Under the pieces are notes generated by a model, which did no database searches, was not told where the DNA came from, and saw nothing but the letters and a program-made list of their open reading frames with translations. From NCBI RefSeq assembly GCF_012927305.1, contig NZ_JABBGH010000001.1, positions 2,232,001-2,296,000 on the forward strand: a stretch of 64,000 nucleotides of DNA, written 5' to 3'. The DNA is from Hymenobacter polaris (GTDB lineage: Bacteria; Bacteroidota; Bacteroidia; Cytophagales; Hymenobacteraceae). The position numbers were made by a program, and so were the translations under genes. This document shows, piece after piece, positions 1-8,958 of this stretch (positions are counted from its first letter, which is position 1; the number at the start of each line of letters is the position of its first letter).

Positions 1-48
1 GTATTTAGCTGTAAAATAGTTGTAGCTGGGTCGCCCTCCGCGGGGGAA

Positions 49-97
49 CCTCACCCCCTAGCCCCCTTTTTTGGAGAGGGGGGCTAGGGGGTGAGGC
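49..97. terminator. Palindrome downstream of the oxidase operon
   Basis: An inverted repeat of about 18 bp per arm (CCTCACCCCCTAGCCCCC and its complement) surrounds a T-rich loop, just past the stop of the subunit III gene. It could act as a terminator for the minus-strand operon. The CCCCCTAGCCCC arm resembles a dispersed repeat more than a classical terminator, because no clean T run follows it. Confidence 0.5.
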
Positions 98-111
98 GCA
101 CGCCCGCACGG

Positions 112-669
112 TCAAACTCGCATAAAATGCGGCAGCACGTACACCACCGTAAACACCACCGCCCACACGATATCCACGAAGTGCCAGTAGATGCCCACGG
201 CGCTGAAAATGGACGACGTAGGCCGGTCGTAGTCGCCGGCGAAGGCCAGCCCGGTGAGGATGCTCAGGATGAGCAGCCCCGCCAGCACATGCAGGCCGTG
301 GAAGCCGGTGAGCGTGAAAAAGCTGGTGCCGAATGTATTGGCGGCTAGGTCGATGTGCCGGGTAAACAAGCCGTGAAACTCCCGCGCCTGCCCCAGCAGA
401 AAAACGGCCCCTAGGCCGATGGTAGCCAGCAGCCAGCCCTTGAGGCGCCCGGGCGCCCCCTGCCGATAGCTCGCCTCGGCCCGCCAGTAGGTAAAGCTGC
501 TGGCAAACAGCAGCAGCGTAAACGCCCCGGTGGTGCGCCAGTCGAGGGCGGCCAGCTGCTGCTGCCGAAAGCCCGGCCCCAGCGAAAAATACACGAATAC
601 CAGGAGCAGGGCCAAAAAAAACAGCGTTTCGGTGGCCACGACCAGCTTCATTAACAGTCTATTTTCCAT
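112..669 (-). CDS. ctaE: Cytochrome c oxidase subunit III (heme-copper oxidase)
   Basis: This 185-residue, almost entirely hydrophobic protein fits the short subunit III of bacterial aa3/caa3 oxidases, an integral membrane subunit that stabilises the catalytic subunit. About five membrane segments are visible, and the stretch TLTGFHGLHVLAGLL with its conserved histidines is typical of the family. I chose the ATG at 669 (MENRLLMK). The frame stays open to 711, but those codons lie inside the subunit I gene and give an atypical start. The gene overlaps the end of subunit I by 11 bp, which suggests translational coupling. It is the last gene of the oxidase operon. Confidence 0.9.
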   Translation of the reverse strand: MENRLLMKLVVATETLFFLALLLVFVYFSLGPGFRQQQLAALDWRTTGAFTLLLFASSFTYWRAEASYRQGAPGRLKGWLLATIGLGAVFLLGQAREFHGLFTRHIDLAANTFGTSFFTLTGFHGLHVLAGLLILSILTGLAFAGDYDRPTSSIFSAVGIYWHFVDIVWAVVFTVVYVLPHFMRV

Positions 670-2350
670 GCACGCCTTTCTTTTTACCGGGTTTGAGATG
701 GTCGGCATCATCGGGCCGCTTGTGGTCGCGCCAGGGGCGGGCGCTGCGCACGGGCGGCACCCGGTCGAAGTTTTGCAGGGTGGGCGGCGAGGTGGTGGCC
801 CACTCCAGGGTATAGGCGTCCCAGGGGTCGGCCGGGGCCAGCGGGCCGCGCCGGATGGCGGTTACCAGCATGTACACCAGCAGCAGCGTGGCCGCGCCCA
901 TCAGAAAGCCGCCGGCGGTCGAAATCATGTTCAGCAGGCCCCAGCCCGGCAGGTCGGGGTAGGTGTACACCCGGCGCGGCATCCCTAGGGTGCCCAGCAC
1001 GTGCTGCACCAGAAAGGTGCCGTTGAAGCCCACCACGAACAACCAGAAAAACCACTTGCTCAGCCGCTCGTCTAGCAGGCGCCCGCTCATCTTCGGAAAC
1101 CAGTAGAACAGCCCCGCAAATAGCCCAAAGAGCGTGCCCCCGATGAATACGTAGTGGATATGCGCCACCACGAAGTAGGTGTCAGTGAGCTGTAAGTCAA
1201 TAGGTACGATGGCGAAGGCGATGCCGCTCAGCCCCCCGATGGTGAACTCGACCAAAAAGGCAATGGCAAAGCGCATGGCCACCGTGAAGCGCAGCGAGCC
1301 GCCGTGCATGGTGGCCAGCCAGTTGAAAATCTTGATGCCCGTCGGGATGCCGATGAGCATGCTGCTGGCCGAGAAAAACCCGTTTACCGTGTTGCCTAGG
1401 CCCACGGCCAGCATGTGGTGCACCCACACCCCAAAAGCCAGCAGCGCAATGGCAATGCCCGAGCCCACGATAAAAGCGTAGCCAAACACCGGCTTGCGCG
1501 AAAACACGGCGAAAATCTCCGAAAAGATGCCGAAAGCCGGCAGAATGAGCACGTACACCTCGGGGTGCCCAAACAGCCAGAACAAGTGCTGCCAAAGCAC
1601 CGCCGAGCCCCCGCCCGTGACGTCGAAAAAGTGGGCGTGCAGCTGCCTATCGAGCAGCAGCATGGCTAGGGCCGCGTTCAGGGCCGGAAACGAGGCCAGC
1701 ACCAGGCAGGCCGTGAGCAGCATCATCCACACAAACACCGGCATATCCTTGAACCGCATGCCCGGAATGCGGTAGCGCAGGATAGTCACGACCAAGTTGA
1801 TAGAAGCCGTGATGGTGCCGATGCCCGCCAGCAGCAGCCCCGCGCAGTAGTAGTCCACGCCGGGACTGGAGGAGTAGTTGAACTGGTTGAGCGGCGCGTA
1901 GTTGAACCAGCCCGCATCGGGTGCGCCCCCGGCCAAAAAGCTGAAGTACATGAGCGAGCCGCCAAACAGCGTCAGCCACAAGCTCAGCGCATTGAGGCGC
2001 GGGAAGGCCATCTCGTTGGCCCCAATCATGAGGGGCACGAAGTAGATGCCAAAGCCAAAGAGCGCCGGCATCGCCACGAAGAATATCATGGTGGTGCCGT
2101 GCATGGTAAAGAGCTGGTTGTAGGCCTCCGGGCTCAGAAACGTGTTGCGCGGTACCGCCAGTTGCACCCGCACCAGCAGAATTTCGAGGCCGCCAACAAG
2201 CATAAACAGCAGGGCCATCCAGAGGTACATGATACCCAGCTGCTTGTGGTCGACCGACGAAATCCACTGCAGCAGCCCCTGACTGCTGTTGATGCTCAGG
2301 CCGGGCAGCGGCCGCGCCGGCTCCGGCACCAGAACGGTAGTATTGGCCAT
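659..2350 (-). CDS. ctaD: Cytochrome c oxidase subunit I, catalytic
   Basis: Catalytic subunit of a heme-copper terminal oxidase, which reduces oxygen to water and pumps protons across the cytoplasmic membrane. At 563 residues with about 12 membrane helices it has the family's usual length. Visible signatures are MHGTTMIFF (heme a histidine), GHPEVYVLILP (CuB histidine and the His-Tyr pair), VWVHHML (CuB His-His) and VAHIHYVFIGG (heme ligands). The start lies 3 bp after the stop of the subunit II gene and the end overlaps subunit III, so II-I-III form one transcriptional unit. The charged C-terminus looks non-conserved. Confidence 0.97.
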   Translation of the reverse strand: MANTTVLVPEPARPLPGLSINSSQGLLQWISSVDHKQLGIMYLWMALLFMLVGGLEILLVRVQLAVPRNTFLSPEAYNQLFTMHGTTMIFFVAMPALFGFGIYFVPLMIGANEMAFPRLNALSLWLTLFGGSLMYFSFLAGGAPDAGWFNYAPLNQFNYSSSPGVDYYCAGLLLAGIGTITASINLVVTILRYRIPGMRFKDMPVFVWMMLLTACLVLASFPALNAALAMLLLDRQLHAHFFDVTGGGSAVLWQHLFWLFGHPEVYVLILPAFGIFSEIFAVFSRKPVFGYAFIVGSGIAIALLAFGVWVHHMLAVGLGNTVNGFFSASSMLIGIPTGIKIFNWLATMHGGSLRFTVAMRFAIAFLVEFTIGGLSGIAFAIVPIDLQLTDTYFVVAHIHYVFIGGTLFGLFAGLFYWFPKMSGRLLDERLSKWFFWLFVVGFNGTFLVQHVLGTLGMPRRVYTYPDLPGWGLLNMISTAGGFLMGAATLLLVYMLVTAIRRGPLAPADPWDAYTLEWATTSPPTLQNFDRVPPVRSARPWRDHKRPDDADHLKPGKKKGVHGK

Positions 2351-2353
2351 AAG

Positions 2354-3280
2354 CTATTTGAGCTGCGTGAGGTAGGCGGTAAGGGCTCGGATGGAGTCGC
2401 GCCCGAAGATGAAGCGCGGCATGTGCGCCCCCGGCTTGATGGCCTGCGGGTCAGTCAGCCAGCGACTTAGGTTGTCGGGGTTGTTTTCCAGCAACCCGGC
2501 CAGCATGGTGCGGCGGCTGCCGAAGTGCGTGAGGTCGGGCCCCTGGTGGCCGTGGGCGGCGGTGCCCCGAATCTGGTGGCAGCTGCTGCAGGCGTAGTGC
2601 GCGAACAGCGCCCCGCCGGCCTGGGCCAGCGCCCCGGTGGGCGGGGCGGCGGGCTGGCCCGCCGCGGCTAGCCAGCGGGCGTAGTCGGCTGGGGTGTGGG
2701 CCACCACCCGAATGCGCATCCAGGCGTGCTGCTGGCCGCAAAACTCGTTGCACGCCCCCTCGTACACGCCCGGCGCCCGAATGGTGGCCCACACGTGGTT
2801 GAGGCGGCCCGGTATCACGTCCATCTTCTCGCCAAAGGCGGGCAGCCACCAGTCGTGAATCACGTCGGCCGAGGTGCCTTCGATGAGCAGCCGCTGGCCT
2901 ACGGGCAAGTGGATTTCATTGGCCGTCACCACGTTGGTGCCGGGGTAGGTAGCCTCCCACCACCACTGATGCCCCACAATGCGCACCGCCGGCACCAGCC
3001 GGCCGGCTGGAGGCAGAATAGCTTGCGTGGTGCGGATGGTGAGAAAGAAAAAGGCCGCGACGAGCAGCGTCGGCCCCACTAGCATGGCCGCTTCCAGCTT
3101 AAGGTTGCTGGAGGTTTGCTCAGGCTCCACGCCATCGCCCTTATCGCGGTACTTGATAGCGTAGTATACCGTGAGGGCGGCCACCAGCAGCAGTACTGCT
3201 AGGGCGGCGATAATGAAATACGTATCGAGCCGGTGCAGGCGCTCGGCCTCCTGAGTAGCCGACGAGAAGATGGAGCGCAT
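2354..3280 (-). CDS. ctaC: Cytochrome c oxidase subunit II with fused cytochrome c domain
   Basis: Subunit II accepts electrons through the CuA centre and passes them to subunit I. Two N-terminal membrane helices (residues about 20-44 and 64-84) precede a periplasmic cupredoxin domain with the CuA ligands His142, Cys177, Glu179, Cys181, His185 and Met188 (CNEFCGQQHAWM). A C-terminal cytochrome c domain follows, with the heme motif CSSCH at residues 231-235 and a likely axial Met287. This fusion defines caa3-type oxidases. First gene of the operon. No lipoprotein signal was seen. Confidence 0.96.
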   Translation of the reverse strand: MRSIFSSATQEAERLHRLDTYFIIAALAVLLLVAALTVYYAIKYRDKGDGVEPEQTSSNLKLEAAMLVGPTLLVAAFFFLTIRTTQAILPPAGRLVPAVRIVGHQWWWEATYPGTNVVTANEIHLPVGQRLLIEGTSADVIHDWWLPAFGEKMDVIPGRLNHVWATIRAPGVYEGACNEFCGQQHAWMRIRVVAHTPADYARWLAAAGQPAAPPTGALAQAGGALFAHYACSSCHQIRGTAAHGHQGPDLTHFGSRRTMLAGLLENNPDNLSRWLTDPQAIKPGAHMPRFIFGRDSIRALTAYLTQLK

Positions 3281-3477
3281 GAAGAAAAATGAAACAAGCC
3301 GAAAGGCGAGCGAGTAACAAGATACGCCAGGGCGAGCGCATTTGTTAGGTGAATTTTAAGTGAACCTGCTGATTTGCAAGTCCTAACCATAACCCATTAG
3401 CTGCCTAGGCGGTATATGAAAAGGTACATCGGCCGAAGTAGTGCTGGTGCTAAATTCCTTTTAAGCTGTATTTTACT

Positions 3478-3879
3478 ATGTTCAATGCTGTCGATTATCC
3501 CGACCAAAATCTGCTGAGCTTCACTATCGCAGGCCATCTCACCAAAGAAGACTATGCCGGCGTGGTGCCCACGCTGGATGCCAAAGTGAAGCGCTGGGGC
3601 AAGGTGAACGTGTACCTCGAAGTCGGGGAGATGGACGCCGTTACGCTGCCCGCACTATGGGAAGAAATTAAGCAGGACGCCCAGCATTTCAACGATTTCA
3701 ACCGCGCCGCCATCGTCAGCAACGGTAACCTGCTGCTTAAAGCCGCTGCTGCCGTCACCAGCACCTTCACCCCGGCCGAGGTCAAGCACTTCACCGCCGA
3801 CCAGAAAGCGGAAGCCCTGCGCTGGGCGCTTGGGGCCGACCCAACCCACGAGGAAACAGCCTCGATTTACCAGTCCTAA
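3478..3879 (+). CDS. SpoIIAA-like (STAS-related) protein
   Basis: A 133-residue soluble protein. It opens with MFNAVDYPDQNLLSFTIAGH and then alternates strands and helices, with the phrase VNVYLEVGEMDAVTLPALWE. This matches the SpoIIAA-like family (STAS fold), small proteins of mostly unknown role that may bind lipids or partner proteins. It stands alone, divergent from the oxidase operon, so context gives no specific role. The family call is by pattern recognition and is fairly secure; the function is open. Confidence 0.75.
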   Translation: MFNAVDYPDQNLLSFTIAGHLTKEDYAGVVPTLDAKVKRWGKVNVYLEVGEMDAVTLPALWEEIKQDAQHFNDFNRAAIVSNGNLLLKAAAAVTSTFTPAEVKHFTADQKAEALRWALGADPTHEETASIYQS

Positions 3880-4265
3880 CGTGGGTTCCCCCCTAGGGCC
3901 TGCTACTTGGCGCCCGCGCTCGGCTTTGAAAGTCAGCGTATATTTCTTGCGGGTCAGCGGCGAGTTGCTCGGAAGTGTTTTGTCGAGCATGGGCGGTGGC
4001 AGGAAAGAATTCCCACTAGCTGTTTTTACCCGACCACCTTACTACCCCACCCACCGGGTGGGGTAGTTTGCCCGACGTTCTAAGCGAGCAGCTGGAAATA
4101 GTTGCGCTACCCTTTGCACTCCCTGCTAGGACAGGTAGTTTGCCCCCTTATTTATCTACACGGAGCTATGCTTGACCGCTACCACTTCATTTAGCTCTTT
4201 AGTGCAGAGTGTATTAGCACAGCACTTGCCCCATTTATGAGCCTAGCGCTCCAAACTATTTTTCC
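3880..4265. other. Intergenic stretch, no gene seen
   Basis: No convincing coding frame on either strand. Besides the hairpin at 4041-4067, the sequence is unremarkable and somewhat AT-richer than its surroundings. Confidence 0.5.
4041..4067. terminator. Perfect GC-rich hairpin
   Basis: CTACCCCACCC and its exact complement are separated by a 3-base loop, giving an 11-bp stem between the convergent ends of the SpoIIAA-like and VWA genes. The following T run is short (TTTG), so termination is likely but not certain. Confidence 0.5.
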
Positions 4266-5375
4266 TTAGCTAGCCAGTGGCTGCCCTTGGATGGCCGCCG
4301 CCATCAACTCCGGAAACCGCGCCGGGGTGCAGGCAAAACTGGGAATGCCTAGCGCCGCGAGCTGCTCGGCCACGCGGCGGTCGAAGCTCGGGGCGCCGTC
4401 GTCGCTGAGGGCCAGCAGCACTACCAGGTTCACGCCGGCGGCTTTGAGGGAAGCGGCGCGCTTTATCATTTCGCGCTCGTTGCCGCCCTCGTAGAGGTCG
4501 GTGATGAGGACCAGAATCGTATCGGTGGGGCGCGTAATGAGCTGCTGGCAGTACCCTAGGGCCAGGTTGATGTCGGTGCCGCCGCCCAGCTGCACCCCGA
4601 ATAGCAAATCGACCGGGTCGCGCAGGTTTTCGCTGAGGTTGACGACGGCCGTGTCAAAAACCACCATGTGCGTTTTTACGGCTTTCAGCGAGGCCAGCAC
4701 CGCCCCGAATACGCCTGCGTATACCACCGACGAGGCCATCGAGCCGCTTTGGTCTACGCAGAGCACGATTTCCTTCAGGGCCTGCCCGCGCCGGCCGAAG
4801 CCTACCAGTCGCTCCGGAATCACGGTTTTGTGGGCGGCTTGGTAGTGCCGGAGGTTGGCCTTGATGGTGGCGCCCCAGTCGATTTCGTGGAAGCGCGGGC
4901 GCGAATTGCGCACGGCCCGGCTCAGGGCGCCCTGCACGGCCTGGCGCAGGGGGTTTGCGAGCTTCTGCTCCAGCTCGCGCACCACTTTGGTGATGACCTC
5001 GCGGGCCGTGGACTTGGCCTTTTGCGGCATCACGCGGCTCAGGGATAGAAGGGTGCCCACCAGGTGCACGTCGGCCTGCACCGTGCGCATGATTTCGGGC
5101 TCCAGCAGCAGCTGGTTGAGCCCTAGGCGCGTCATGGCGTCTTGCTGCATCACGGCCACTACTTCGGTGGGAAAGTACGCGCGGATGTCGCCCAGCCAGC
5201 GGCTCACGCGGGGCGCCGAGCCACCCAGGCCCGCCTTGCGCTCGGCCTTGTCGCCGTCGTAGAGGGCGGTGAGCACTTCATCCATGCGGCCGTAGTCGGG
5301 CGGCAGGGGCACAGAGTCGGCCGCGTCGGCGGCGCTGCCCATCACGAGTTTCCAGCGGGTTGAATTGTCAGCCAT
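4266..5375 (-). CDS. VWA (von Willebrand A) domain protein of the MoxR/DUF5682 system
   Basis: A 369-residue protein with a helical N-terminal half and a C-terminal VWA domain. The metal-ion-dependent adhesion site is intact: DQSGSM at residues 208-213, a conserved Thr in GGGTDINLAL, and TDLYEGG further on. VWA proteins beside MoxR ATPases act as adaptors or substrates of the ATPase. Here it is the distal gene of the SWIM-MoxR-DUF5682-VWA operon. Its start overlaps the stop of the Imm51-like gene (5375). The core gene is GC-rich, unlike the gene just upstream. Confidence 0.9.
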   Translation of the reverse strand: MADNSTRWKLVMGSAADAADSVPLPPDYGRMDEVLTALYDGDKAERKAGLGGSAPRVSRWLGDIRAYFPTEVVAVMQQDAMTRLGLNQLLLEPEIMRTVQADVHLVGTLLSLSRVMPQKAKSTAREVITKVVRELEQKLANPLRQAVQGALSRAVRNSRPRFHEIDWGATIKANLRHYQAAHKTVIPERLVGFGRRGQALKEIVLCVDQSGSMASSVVYAGVFGAVLASLKAVKTHMVVFDTAVVNLSENLRDPVDLLFGVQLGGGTDINLALGYCQQLITRPTDTILVLITDLYEGGNEREMIKRAASLKAAGVNLVVLLALSDDGAPSFDRRVAEQLAALGIPSFACTPARFPELMAAAIQGQPLAS

Positions 5376-5743
5376 TATTCTAGCTCAAAAAACTCCTCCG
5401 GGTCCGTTTGGCTAAGGTGCTCGTCCAGCTTCGCCGGGTCTGAAAAGATGGGGACAGTCAATTTCAGAAACCTATCGACTGCCATCTGGCTATCAGCATA
5501 AATGAGGTAGGTATCGCCCTCTTCATCTCGTTCTAGGTGGTCTAGTAGCTTAGGGTCGTGTACTTCGATAATGGCTTGGATGTGCTCGGCCCAAGAAGGT
5601 CCATTACCAGTGTAACCGTATTGCTCGAAAACGTCTCCGTGTTCATAACTGCCTACATCTACTAAAATGCTAAAAATCCGTTTGGGCATTAGAGGATGAA
5701 TATCCTCAATTTTATGAATTAGAAAGGGAAAAGTGTCAGCCAT
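5375..5743 (-). CDS. Imm51-like putative immunity protein
   Basis: A 122-residue acidic protein. Phrases such as FPFLIHKIEDIHPLMP and GYTGNGPSWAEHIQAII resemble the Imm51 family, which is predicted to neutralise secreted polymorphic toxins. The family call rests on memory of sequence style and is tentative. GC is about 45% by hand count over 5461-5700, against roughly 65-70% in the flanking VWA and DUF5682 genes, so it looks recently acquired. No toxin gene is adjacent. A long palindrome (5792-5883) separates it from DUF5682, and its last bases overlap the VWA start. Confidence 0.6.
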   Translation of the reverse strand: MADTFPFLIHKIEDIHPLMPKRIFSILVDVGSYEHGDVFEQYGYTGNGPSWAEHIQAIIEVHDPKLLDHLERDEEGDTYLIYADSQMAVDRFLKLTVPIFSDPAKLDEHLSQTDPEEFFELE

Positions 5744-5791
5744 AGCTTACTAGGTGTGTAGAAAGGGACGATTTACAAGAGAAAGTACGCT

Positions 5792-5883
5792 GTCATGCTG
5801 AGCTTGCCGAAGCATCTCTACCGCCCCGTTGAACGGACCTAGGGATGGATGCGGTAGAGATGCTTCGGCAAGCTCAGCATGAC
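5792..5883. repeat. Long palindromic repeat, copy a (GAAGCATCTCTACC family)
   Basis: Arms of about 33 bp beginning GTCATGCTGAGCTTGCCGAA pair almost perfectly around a loop containing CCTAGG. It sits inside the operon between DUF5682 and the Imm51-like gene, at the edge of the low-GC insert. Transcribed as RNA it would form a very stable hairpin. Confidence 0.9.
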
Positions 5884-5917
5884 TCGTCAGAGAAGGGATT
5901 TATCAAAGGGTAGTTTA

Positions 5918-8194
5918 TTACGAAGGCACTCCCAGCAGTTGGTAGAGTCCCGGCAGCACCAGCGCCCCGCGCTCCCAGTCAAAGTCAGCCTCATCGGCGC
6001 TAGCCACGGGCGCCGTGGCATCGCGGCTGGCTAGCTCTAGTAGCTGCCGCCGCTCGGGGAGCGAGAAGTCGGTGAAGGCGCGGCGCAGCAGGGGCACGAT
6101 TTCGCGGAAGGTGTCTTCGGGCAGGTTACCTAGCCAGGTGTCGAGCAGGCCGAATAGCTCGCGGTGGTGGATGAGCAGCAGGCCGCTGCCGCGCAGGAAG
6201 CCCTCAATCCAGGCGGTGGCGTAGTCGGTGGGCTGGGCGGGGGCTAGGGCCAGGCCGAGCGTGGTGGCCGTGGCGGCAGCATCGGCTTGCTGGGCGTCGA
6301 AGAGAAAGCGGGCGGCGGCCCCGGCCAGCAGGCCGTTGCTGGCGGCGTTACGCTGCACGGCGGCCAGCGCGGCGTACCAGTCGGCGGCGTGGGCGGGGTT
6401 TTCGAGCAGCCGGATGGCTTGGTGGGTTGCCTCGATGCGCGCCAGCAGCGGCTGGGCCGCGGCGTAGTCGAGACCGGTACAGGCGGCGGGCAGGCCAATG
6501 CAGAGGCGCGGCACTAGTTGCTGCACTACCTGGGCTACCTGCTGCGTATCGGTGCGGCGCACGTTGCCGTAGCGCAGCACCTGCACCAGCGGGGGCAGGG
6601 CGGCGAGCAGGTGCGCCACGTCGCGGGTGCTGGCCCCGATGCTTTCGAGCCGCGCCACCAGCGCCGGAATGGCGGGCCCTAGGTCGGCGCGCAGGGCGTC
6701 TTCCAGCAATTGGCTCACGGCTTCGAGGGTGGTGGCTTCGGCGGCGCGGGCGGTGGCGCGGGCCGCAGCGGCGGCGAGCACGGTATTGCCCCAGCGCCCG
6801 GCCTCAATCACGGCCAGCGCCAGCTCGGGCTGCCAGGCCAGCTTCCAGAGCTCGTGGAACGTGCCGCTCTTGCCCGCCACCTCTTCGGGCTTGCCCCAGG
6901 TGATATCGAGCAGGCGCAAGCGGTGCAGCAGGTGGCTGCGGTCGAGCTGGGTGGGTTGGCGCAGGTCGAGGTCGAGCGGCTTGGGCAGGGCTTCGGGCTT
7001 GAGGCGCAGCGTCTTTTGCTGCTGGGCTAGGTCTTGCTGCAAGGGTGTGGCGGGCAGGCCGGCGGGCACTTCGCCCAGCTTCTCGCCAATAACCAGCGCC
7101 CGGTGCACCAGGGCCAGCGGCTCGGCGTAGCCGCCCCCTAGGATGGCCACGGCCGCCTCTTGCAGCTCATCAATGCCCGGCAGGGTCAGGCCCCGCACGG
7201 CGGCCAGCGCCGCCGCCAATCGCACCCCCTCAATGGCGTGGGCCGAGGAGGCATCCACGTCTTGCCCGCGCAGCAGGCGCGTGGCCTGCACCATCCAGTG
7301 GGTGAGCACCTCGGCGCGGGGCTGGCTGAACAGTACCTCGTACCAGGCCGGTGACAGCACCCCCGCCCCGTAGCCCGAGCTGAAGGACAGCCGCTCGTAA
7401 GTCCACGGAATCCAAGTGGTTTCGGTGGGCACTTTCTTCAGGCCTTTGAGGCGAGCCTTGTCTTCTTTCTTGAACAGCTCGGGTTGCAGCACCGGCGCGT
7501 GCCAGGCGCCGCACACTACCGCTACGCGGGCGTAGCCCTGGCCTAGGGTGGCGCGCAGGGTTTCGCGCATGAAGGCCTCGCGCAGCAGGGTTTCCTCGGT
7601 TTCCGGGCGGGCTAGTTCCTCGCGCAAGGTCGTCATCAGGTCGAGCACCACGGCGAAGGTATCGGCGTTGCCGGGGGCGTGTTCGAGGTGGGTTTCCCAC
7701 CACTGCTCCGAGTCGGCGTAGCCCGCCAGCCGGGCGATGTAGGCCACCGGGTCGGCTTCGAGCGCGTCGGCGGGCTCGCTGGCGGCTGGGGTTTCAGCGG
7801 CCGGCCCTAGGTCGGGGGCGGCGGGCTCGGGGGCGCTAGGGGGGGCTAGGGCCTCGGCCACCGCGTCTTTCAGGCCGAAGCGCAGGGCCATGGGCAAATC
7901 CATGCAGCGCACGTGGGCCGCGTGGCGGGCGCACCACTGAATGGCCTGCCACTCGGGCGAAAACTCGGCAAACGGCAAAAACGACGCTTGCCCCTGCTGC
8001 TTGGGGTTGTAGACGAGCAGCGCCACCGGCGGCCGCAGCTCGGGGTGGGTGGCGGTGGCTAGGGCCGCTTCCGCATCGGCGGGGCACTCCAGCAGCACGA
8101 TGTCGGGCCGGAAGGCATCGAGCGCGGCTACGAGGCTAGCCGCGCTGCCGGGGCCGTGGTGGCGAATGCCGAAGAGACGCAGGTCGGTGGGCAT
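5918..8194 (-). CDS. DUF5682 family protein
   Basis: A 758-residue protein of the DUF5682 family, which occurs with MoxR, VWA and SWIM proteins. The N-terminus has the family hallmark LFGIRHHGPGSAASL, then VLLECPADAEAAL; later comes VAVVCGAWHAPVL. Conserved Arg/His/Glu at such positions is reminiscent of the EreA/ChaN (TIKI) hydrolase fold, so an enzymatic role is possible but unproven. Residues from about 300 on are Ala/Leu-rich helical repeats. A low-complexity Pro/Ala stretch at about 115-145 is a linker. The start at 8194 lies 3 bp after the stop of the SUKH gene. Confidence 0.88.
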   Translation of the reverse strand: MPTDLRLFGIRHHGPGSAASLVAALDAFRPDIVLLECPADAEAALATATHPELRPPVALLVYNPKQQGQASFLPFAEFSPEWQAIQWCARHAAHVRCMDLPMALRFGLKDAVAEALAPPSAPEPAAPDLGPAAETPAASEPADALEADPVAYIARLAGYADSEQWWETHLEHAPGNADTFAVVLDLMTTLREELARPETEETLLREAFMRETLRATLGQGYARVAVVCGAWHAPVLQPELFKKEDKARLKGLKKVPTETTWIPWTYERLSFSSGYGAGVLSPAWYEVLFSQPRAEVLTHWMVQATRLLRGQDVDASSAHAIEGVRLAAALAAVRGLTLPGIDELQEAAVAILGGGYAEPLALVHRALVIGEKLGEVPAGLPATPLQQDLAQQQKTLRLKPEALPKPLDLDLRQPTQLDRSHLLHRLRLLDITWGKPEEVAGKSGTFHELWKLAWQPELALAVIEAGRWGNTVLAAAAARATARAAEATTLEAVSQLLEDALRADLGPAIPALVARLESIGASTRDVAHLLAALPPLVQVLRYGNVRRTDTQQVAQVVQQLVPRLCIGLPAACTGLDYAAAQPLLARIEATHQAIRLLENPAHAADWYAALAAVQRNAASNGLLAGAAARFLFDAQQADAAATATTLGLALAPAQPTDYATAWIEGFLRGSGLLLIHHRELFGLLDTWLGNLPEDTFREIVPLLRRAFTDFSLPERRQLLELASRDATAPVASADEADFDWERGALVLPGLYQLLGVPS

Positions 8195-8197
8195 AGG

Positions 8198-8830
8198 CTA
8201 AGCGTGGAAAGATGCCCAGCGGGCAGCAGTTGACCAGTTGACGAGGTCAATCTCGGCGTTCGGTAAGAGGTATTCGTTATCATCCGCTAGGGCATCGGGG
8301 TCGAGCGCATAACGGCCTTTTTGCAAGTCGTGGGCAAAATCGGTGAGTAAGCCTACAATTGAATCAGCGACAGTAAAGGCGGTTTCTGCTTCTTCGTCTA
8401 CCAGAATAATCTGCCCGTAGCGGTGCCCACCCGCCGGGTCTAAATCCACGCAAAGCCATACGTGGGAGCCATCAAAACCTAGGCAGAGCCACTGCGGACG
8501 TTGCATGTTGTCGGCTTTAAGACCAGAGTGAGCGTGACGCACCGGTACGGGTACTCGCACGTCGGCCCGGCGTTGCCAGTTGGCTGCTACCTCCGCCAAG
8601 GGTAGGAAGCTCATTCCATAGAAGAAGTTGCCGAAGTTTTCAGCTTCTTCGTTTAGGCCGTCATGGCGTAGGTATAAGGCTTTATAATCCGCCGGTAGAT
8701 GCTGGCCAATGGCGGCTTCTAGAGCTGCTAAATCAGCTTCAGAAGCACCAGGACTTAGGCTCTCGTTTAGAATACGAGGGGCATGGCGCGCTAGCCAATG
8801 TGAAATGTGGTTTAGGGCGTCATTAACCAT
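8198..8830 (-). CDS. SMI1/KNR4 (SUKH superfamily) protein
   Basis: A 210-residue SUKH-fold protein. LSPGASEADLAALEAAIG followed by LPADYKALYLRHDG is the classical start of the domain, and the W-x-C-L-G-F-D-G core (WLCLGFDGSHVWLC) lies around residue 115. Many bacterial SUKH proteins are immunity proteins against contact-dependent or T6SS toxins. GC is about 50% in hand-counted lines, well below the adjacent DUF5682 and MoxR genes. It lies inside the operon, tightly spaced to DUF5682, so it is probably co-transcribed although unrelated in origin. Confidence 0.88.
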   Translation of the reverse strand: MVNDALNHISHWLARHAPRILNESLSPGASEADLAALEAAIGQHLPADYKALYLRHDGLNEEAENFGNFFYGMSFLPLAEVAANWQRRADVRVPVPVRHAHSGLKADNMQRPQWLCLGFDGSHVWLCVDLDPAGGHRYGQIILVDEEAETAFTVADSIVGLLTDFAHDLQKGRYALDPDALADDNEYLLPNAEIDLVNWSTAARWASFHA

Positions 8831-8958
8831 AGCAGCGAAGTAACTAAGGAGTGAATGGGAAGCCTTTCTTTGGGTTGAAGCTTAAGCCGAAATAATTGGC
8901 TTATAATGTTACCTTACCCGCTAAAGCGGTAGGCATGAGTAACAACGCAACTATAAGA

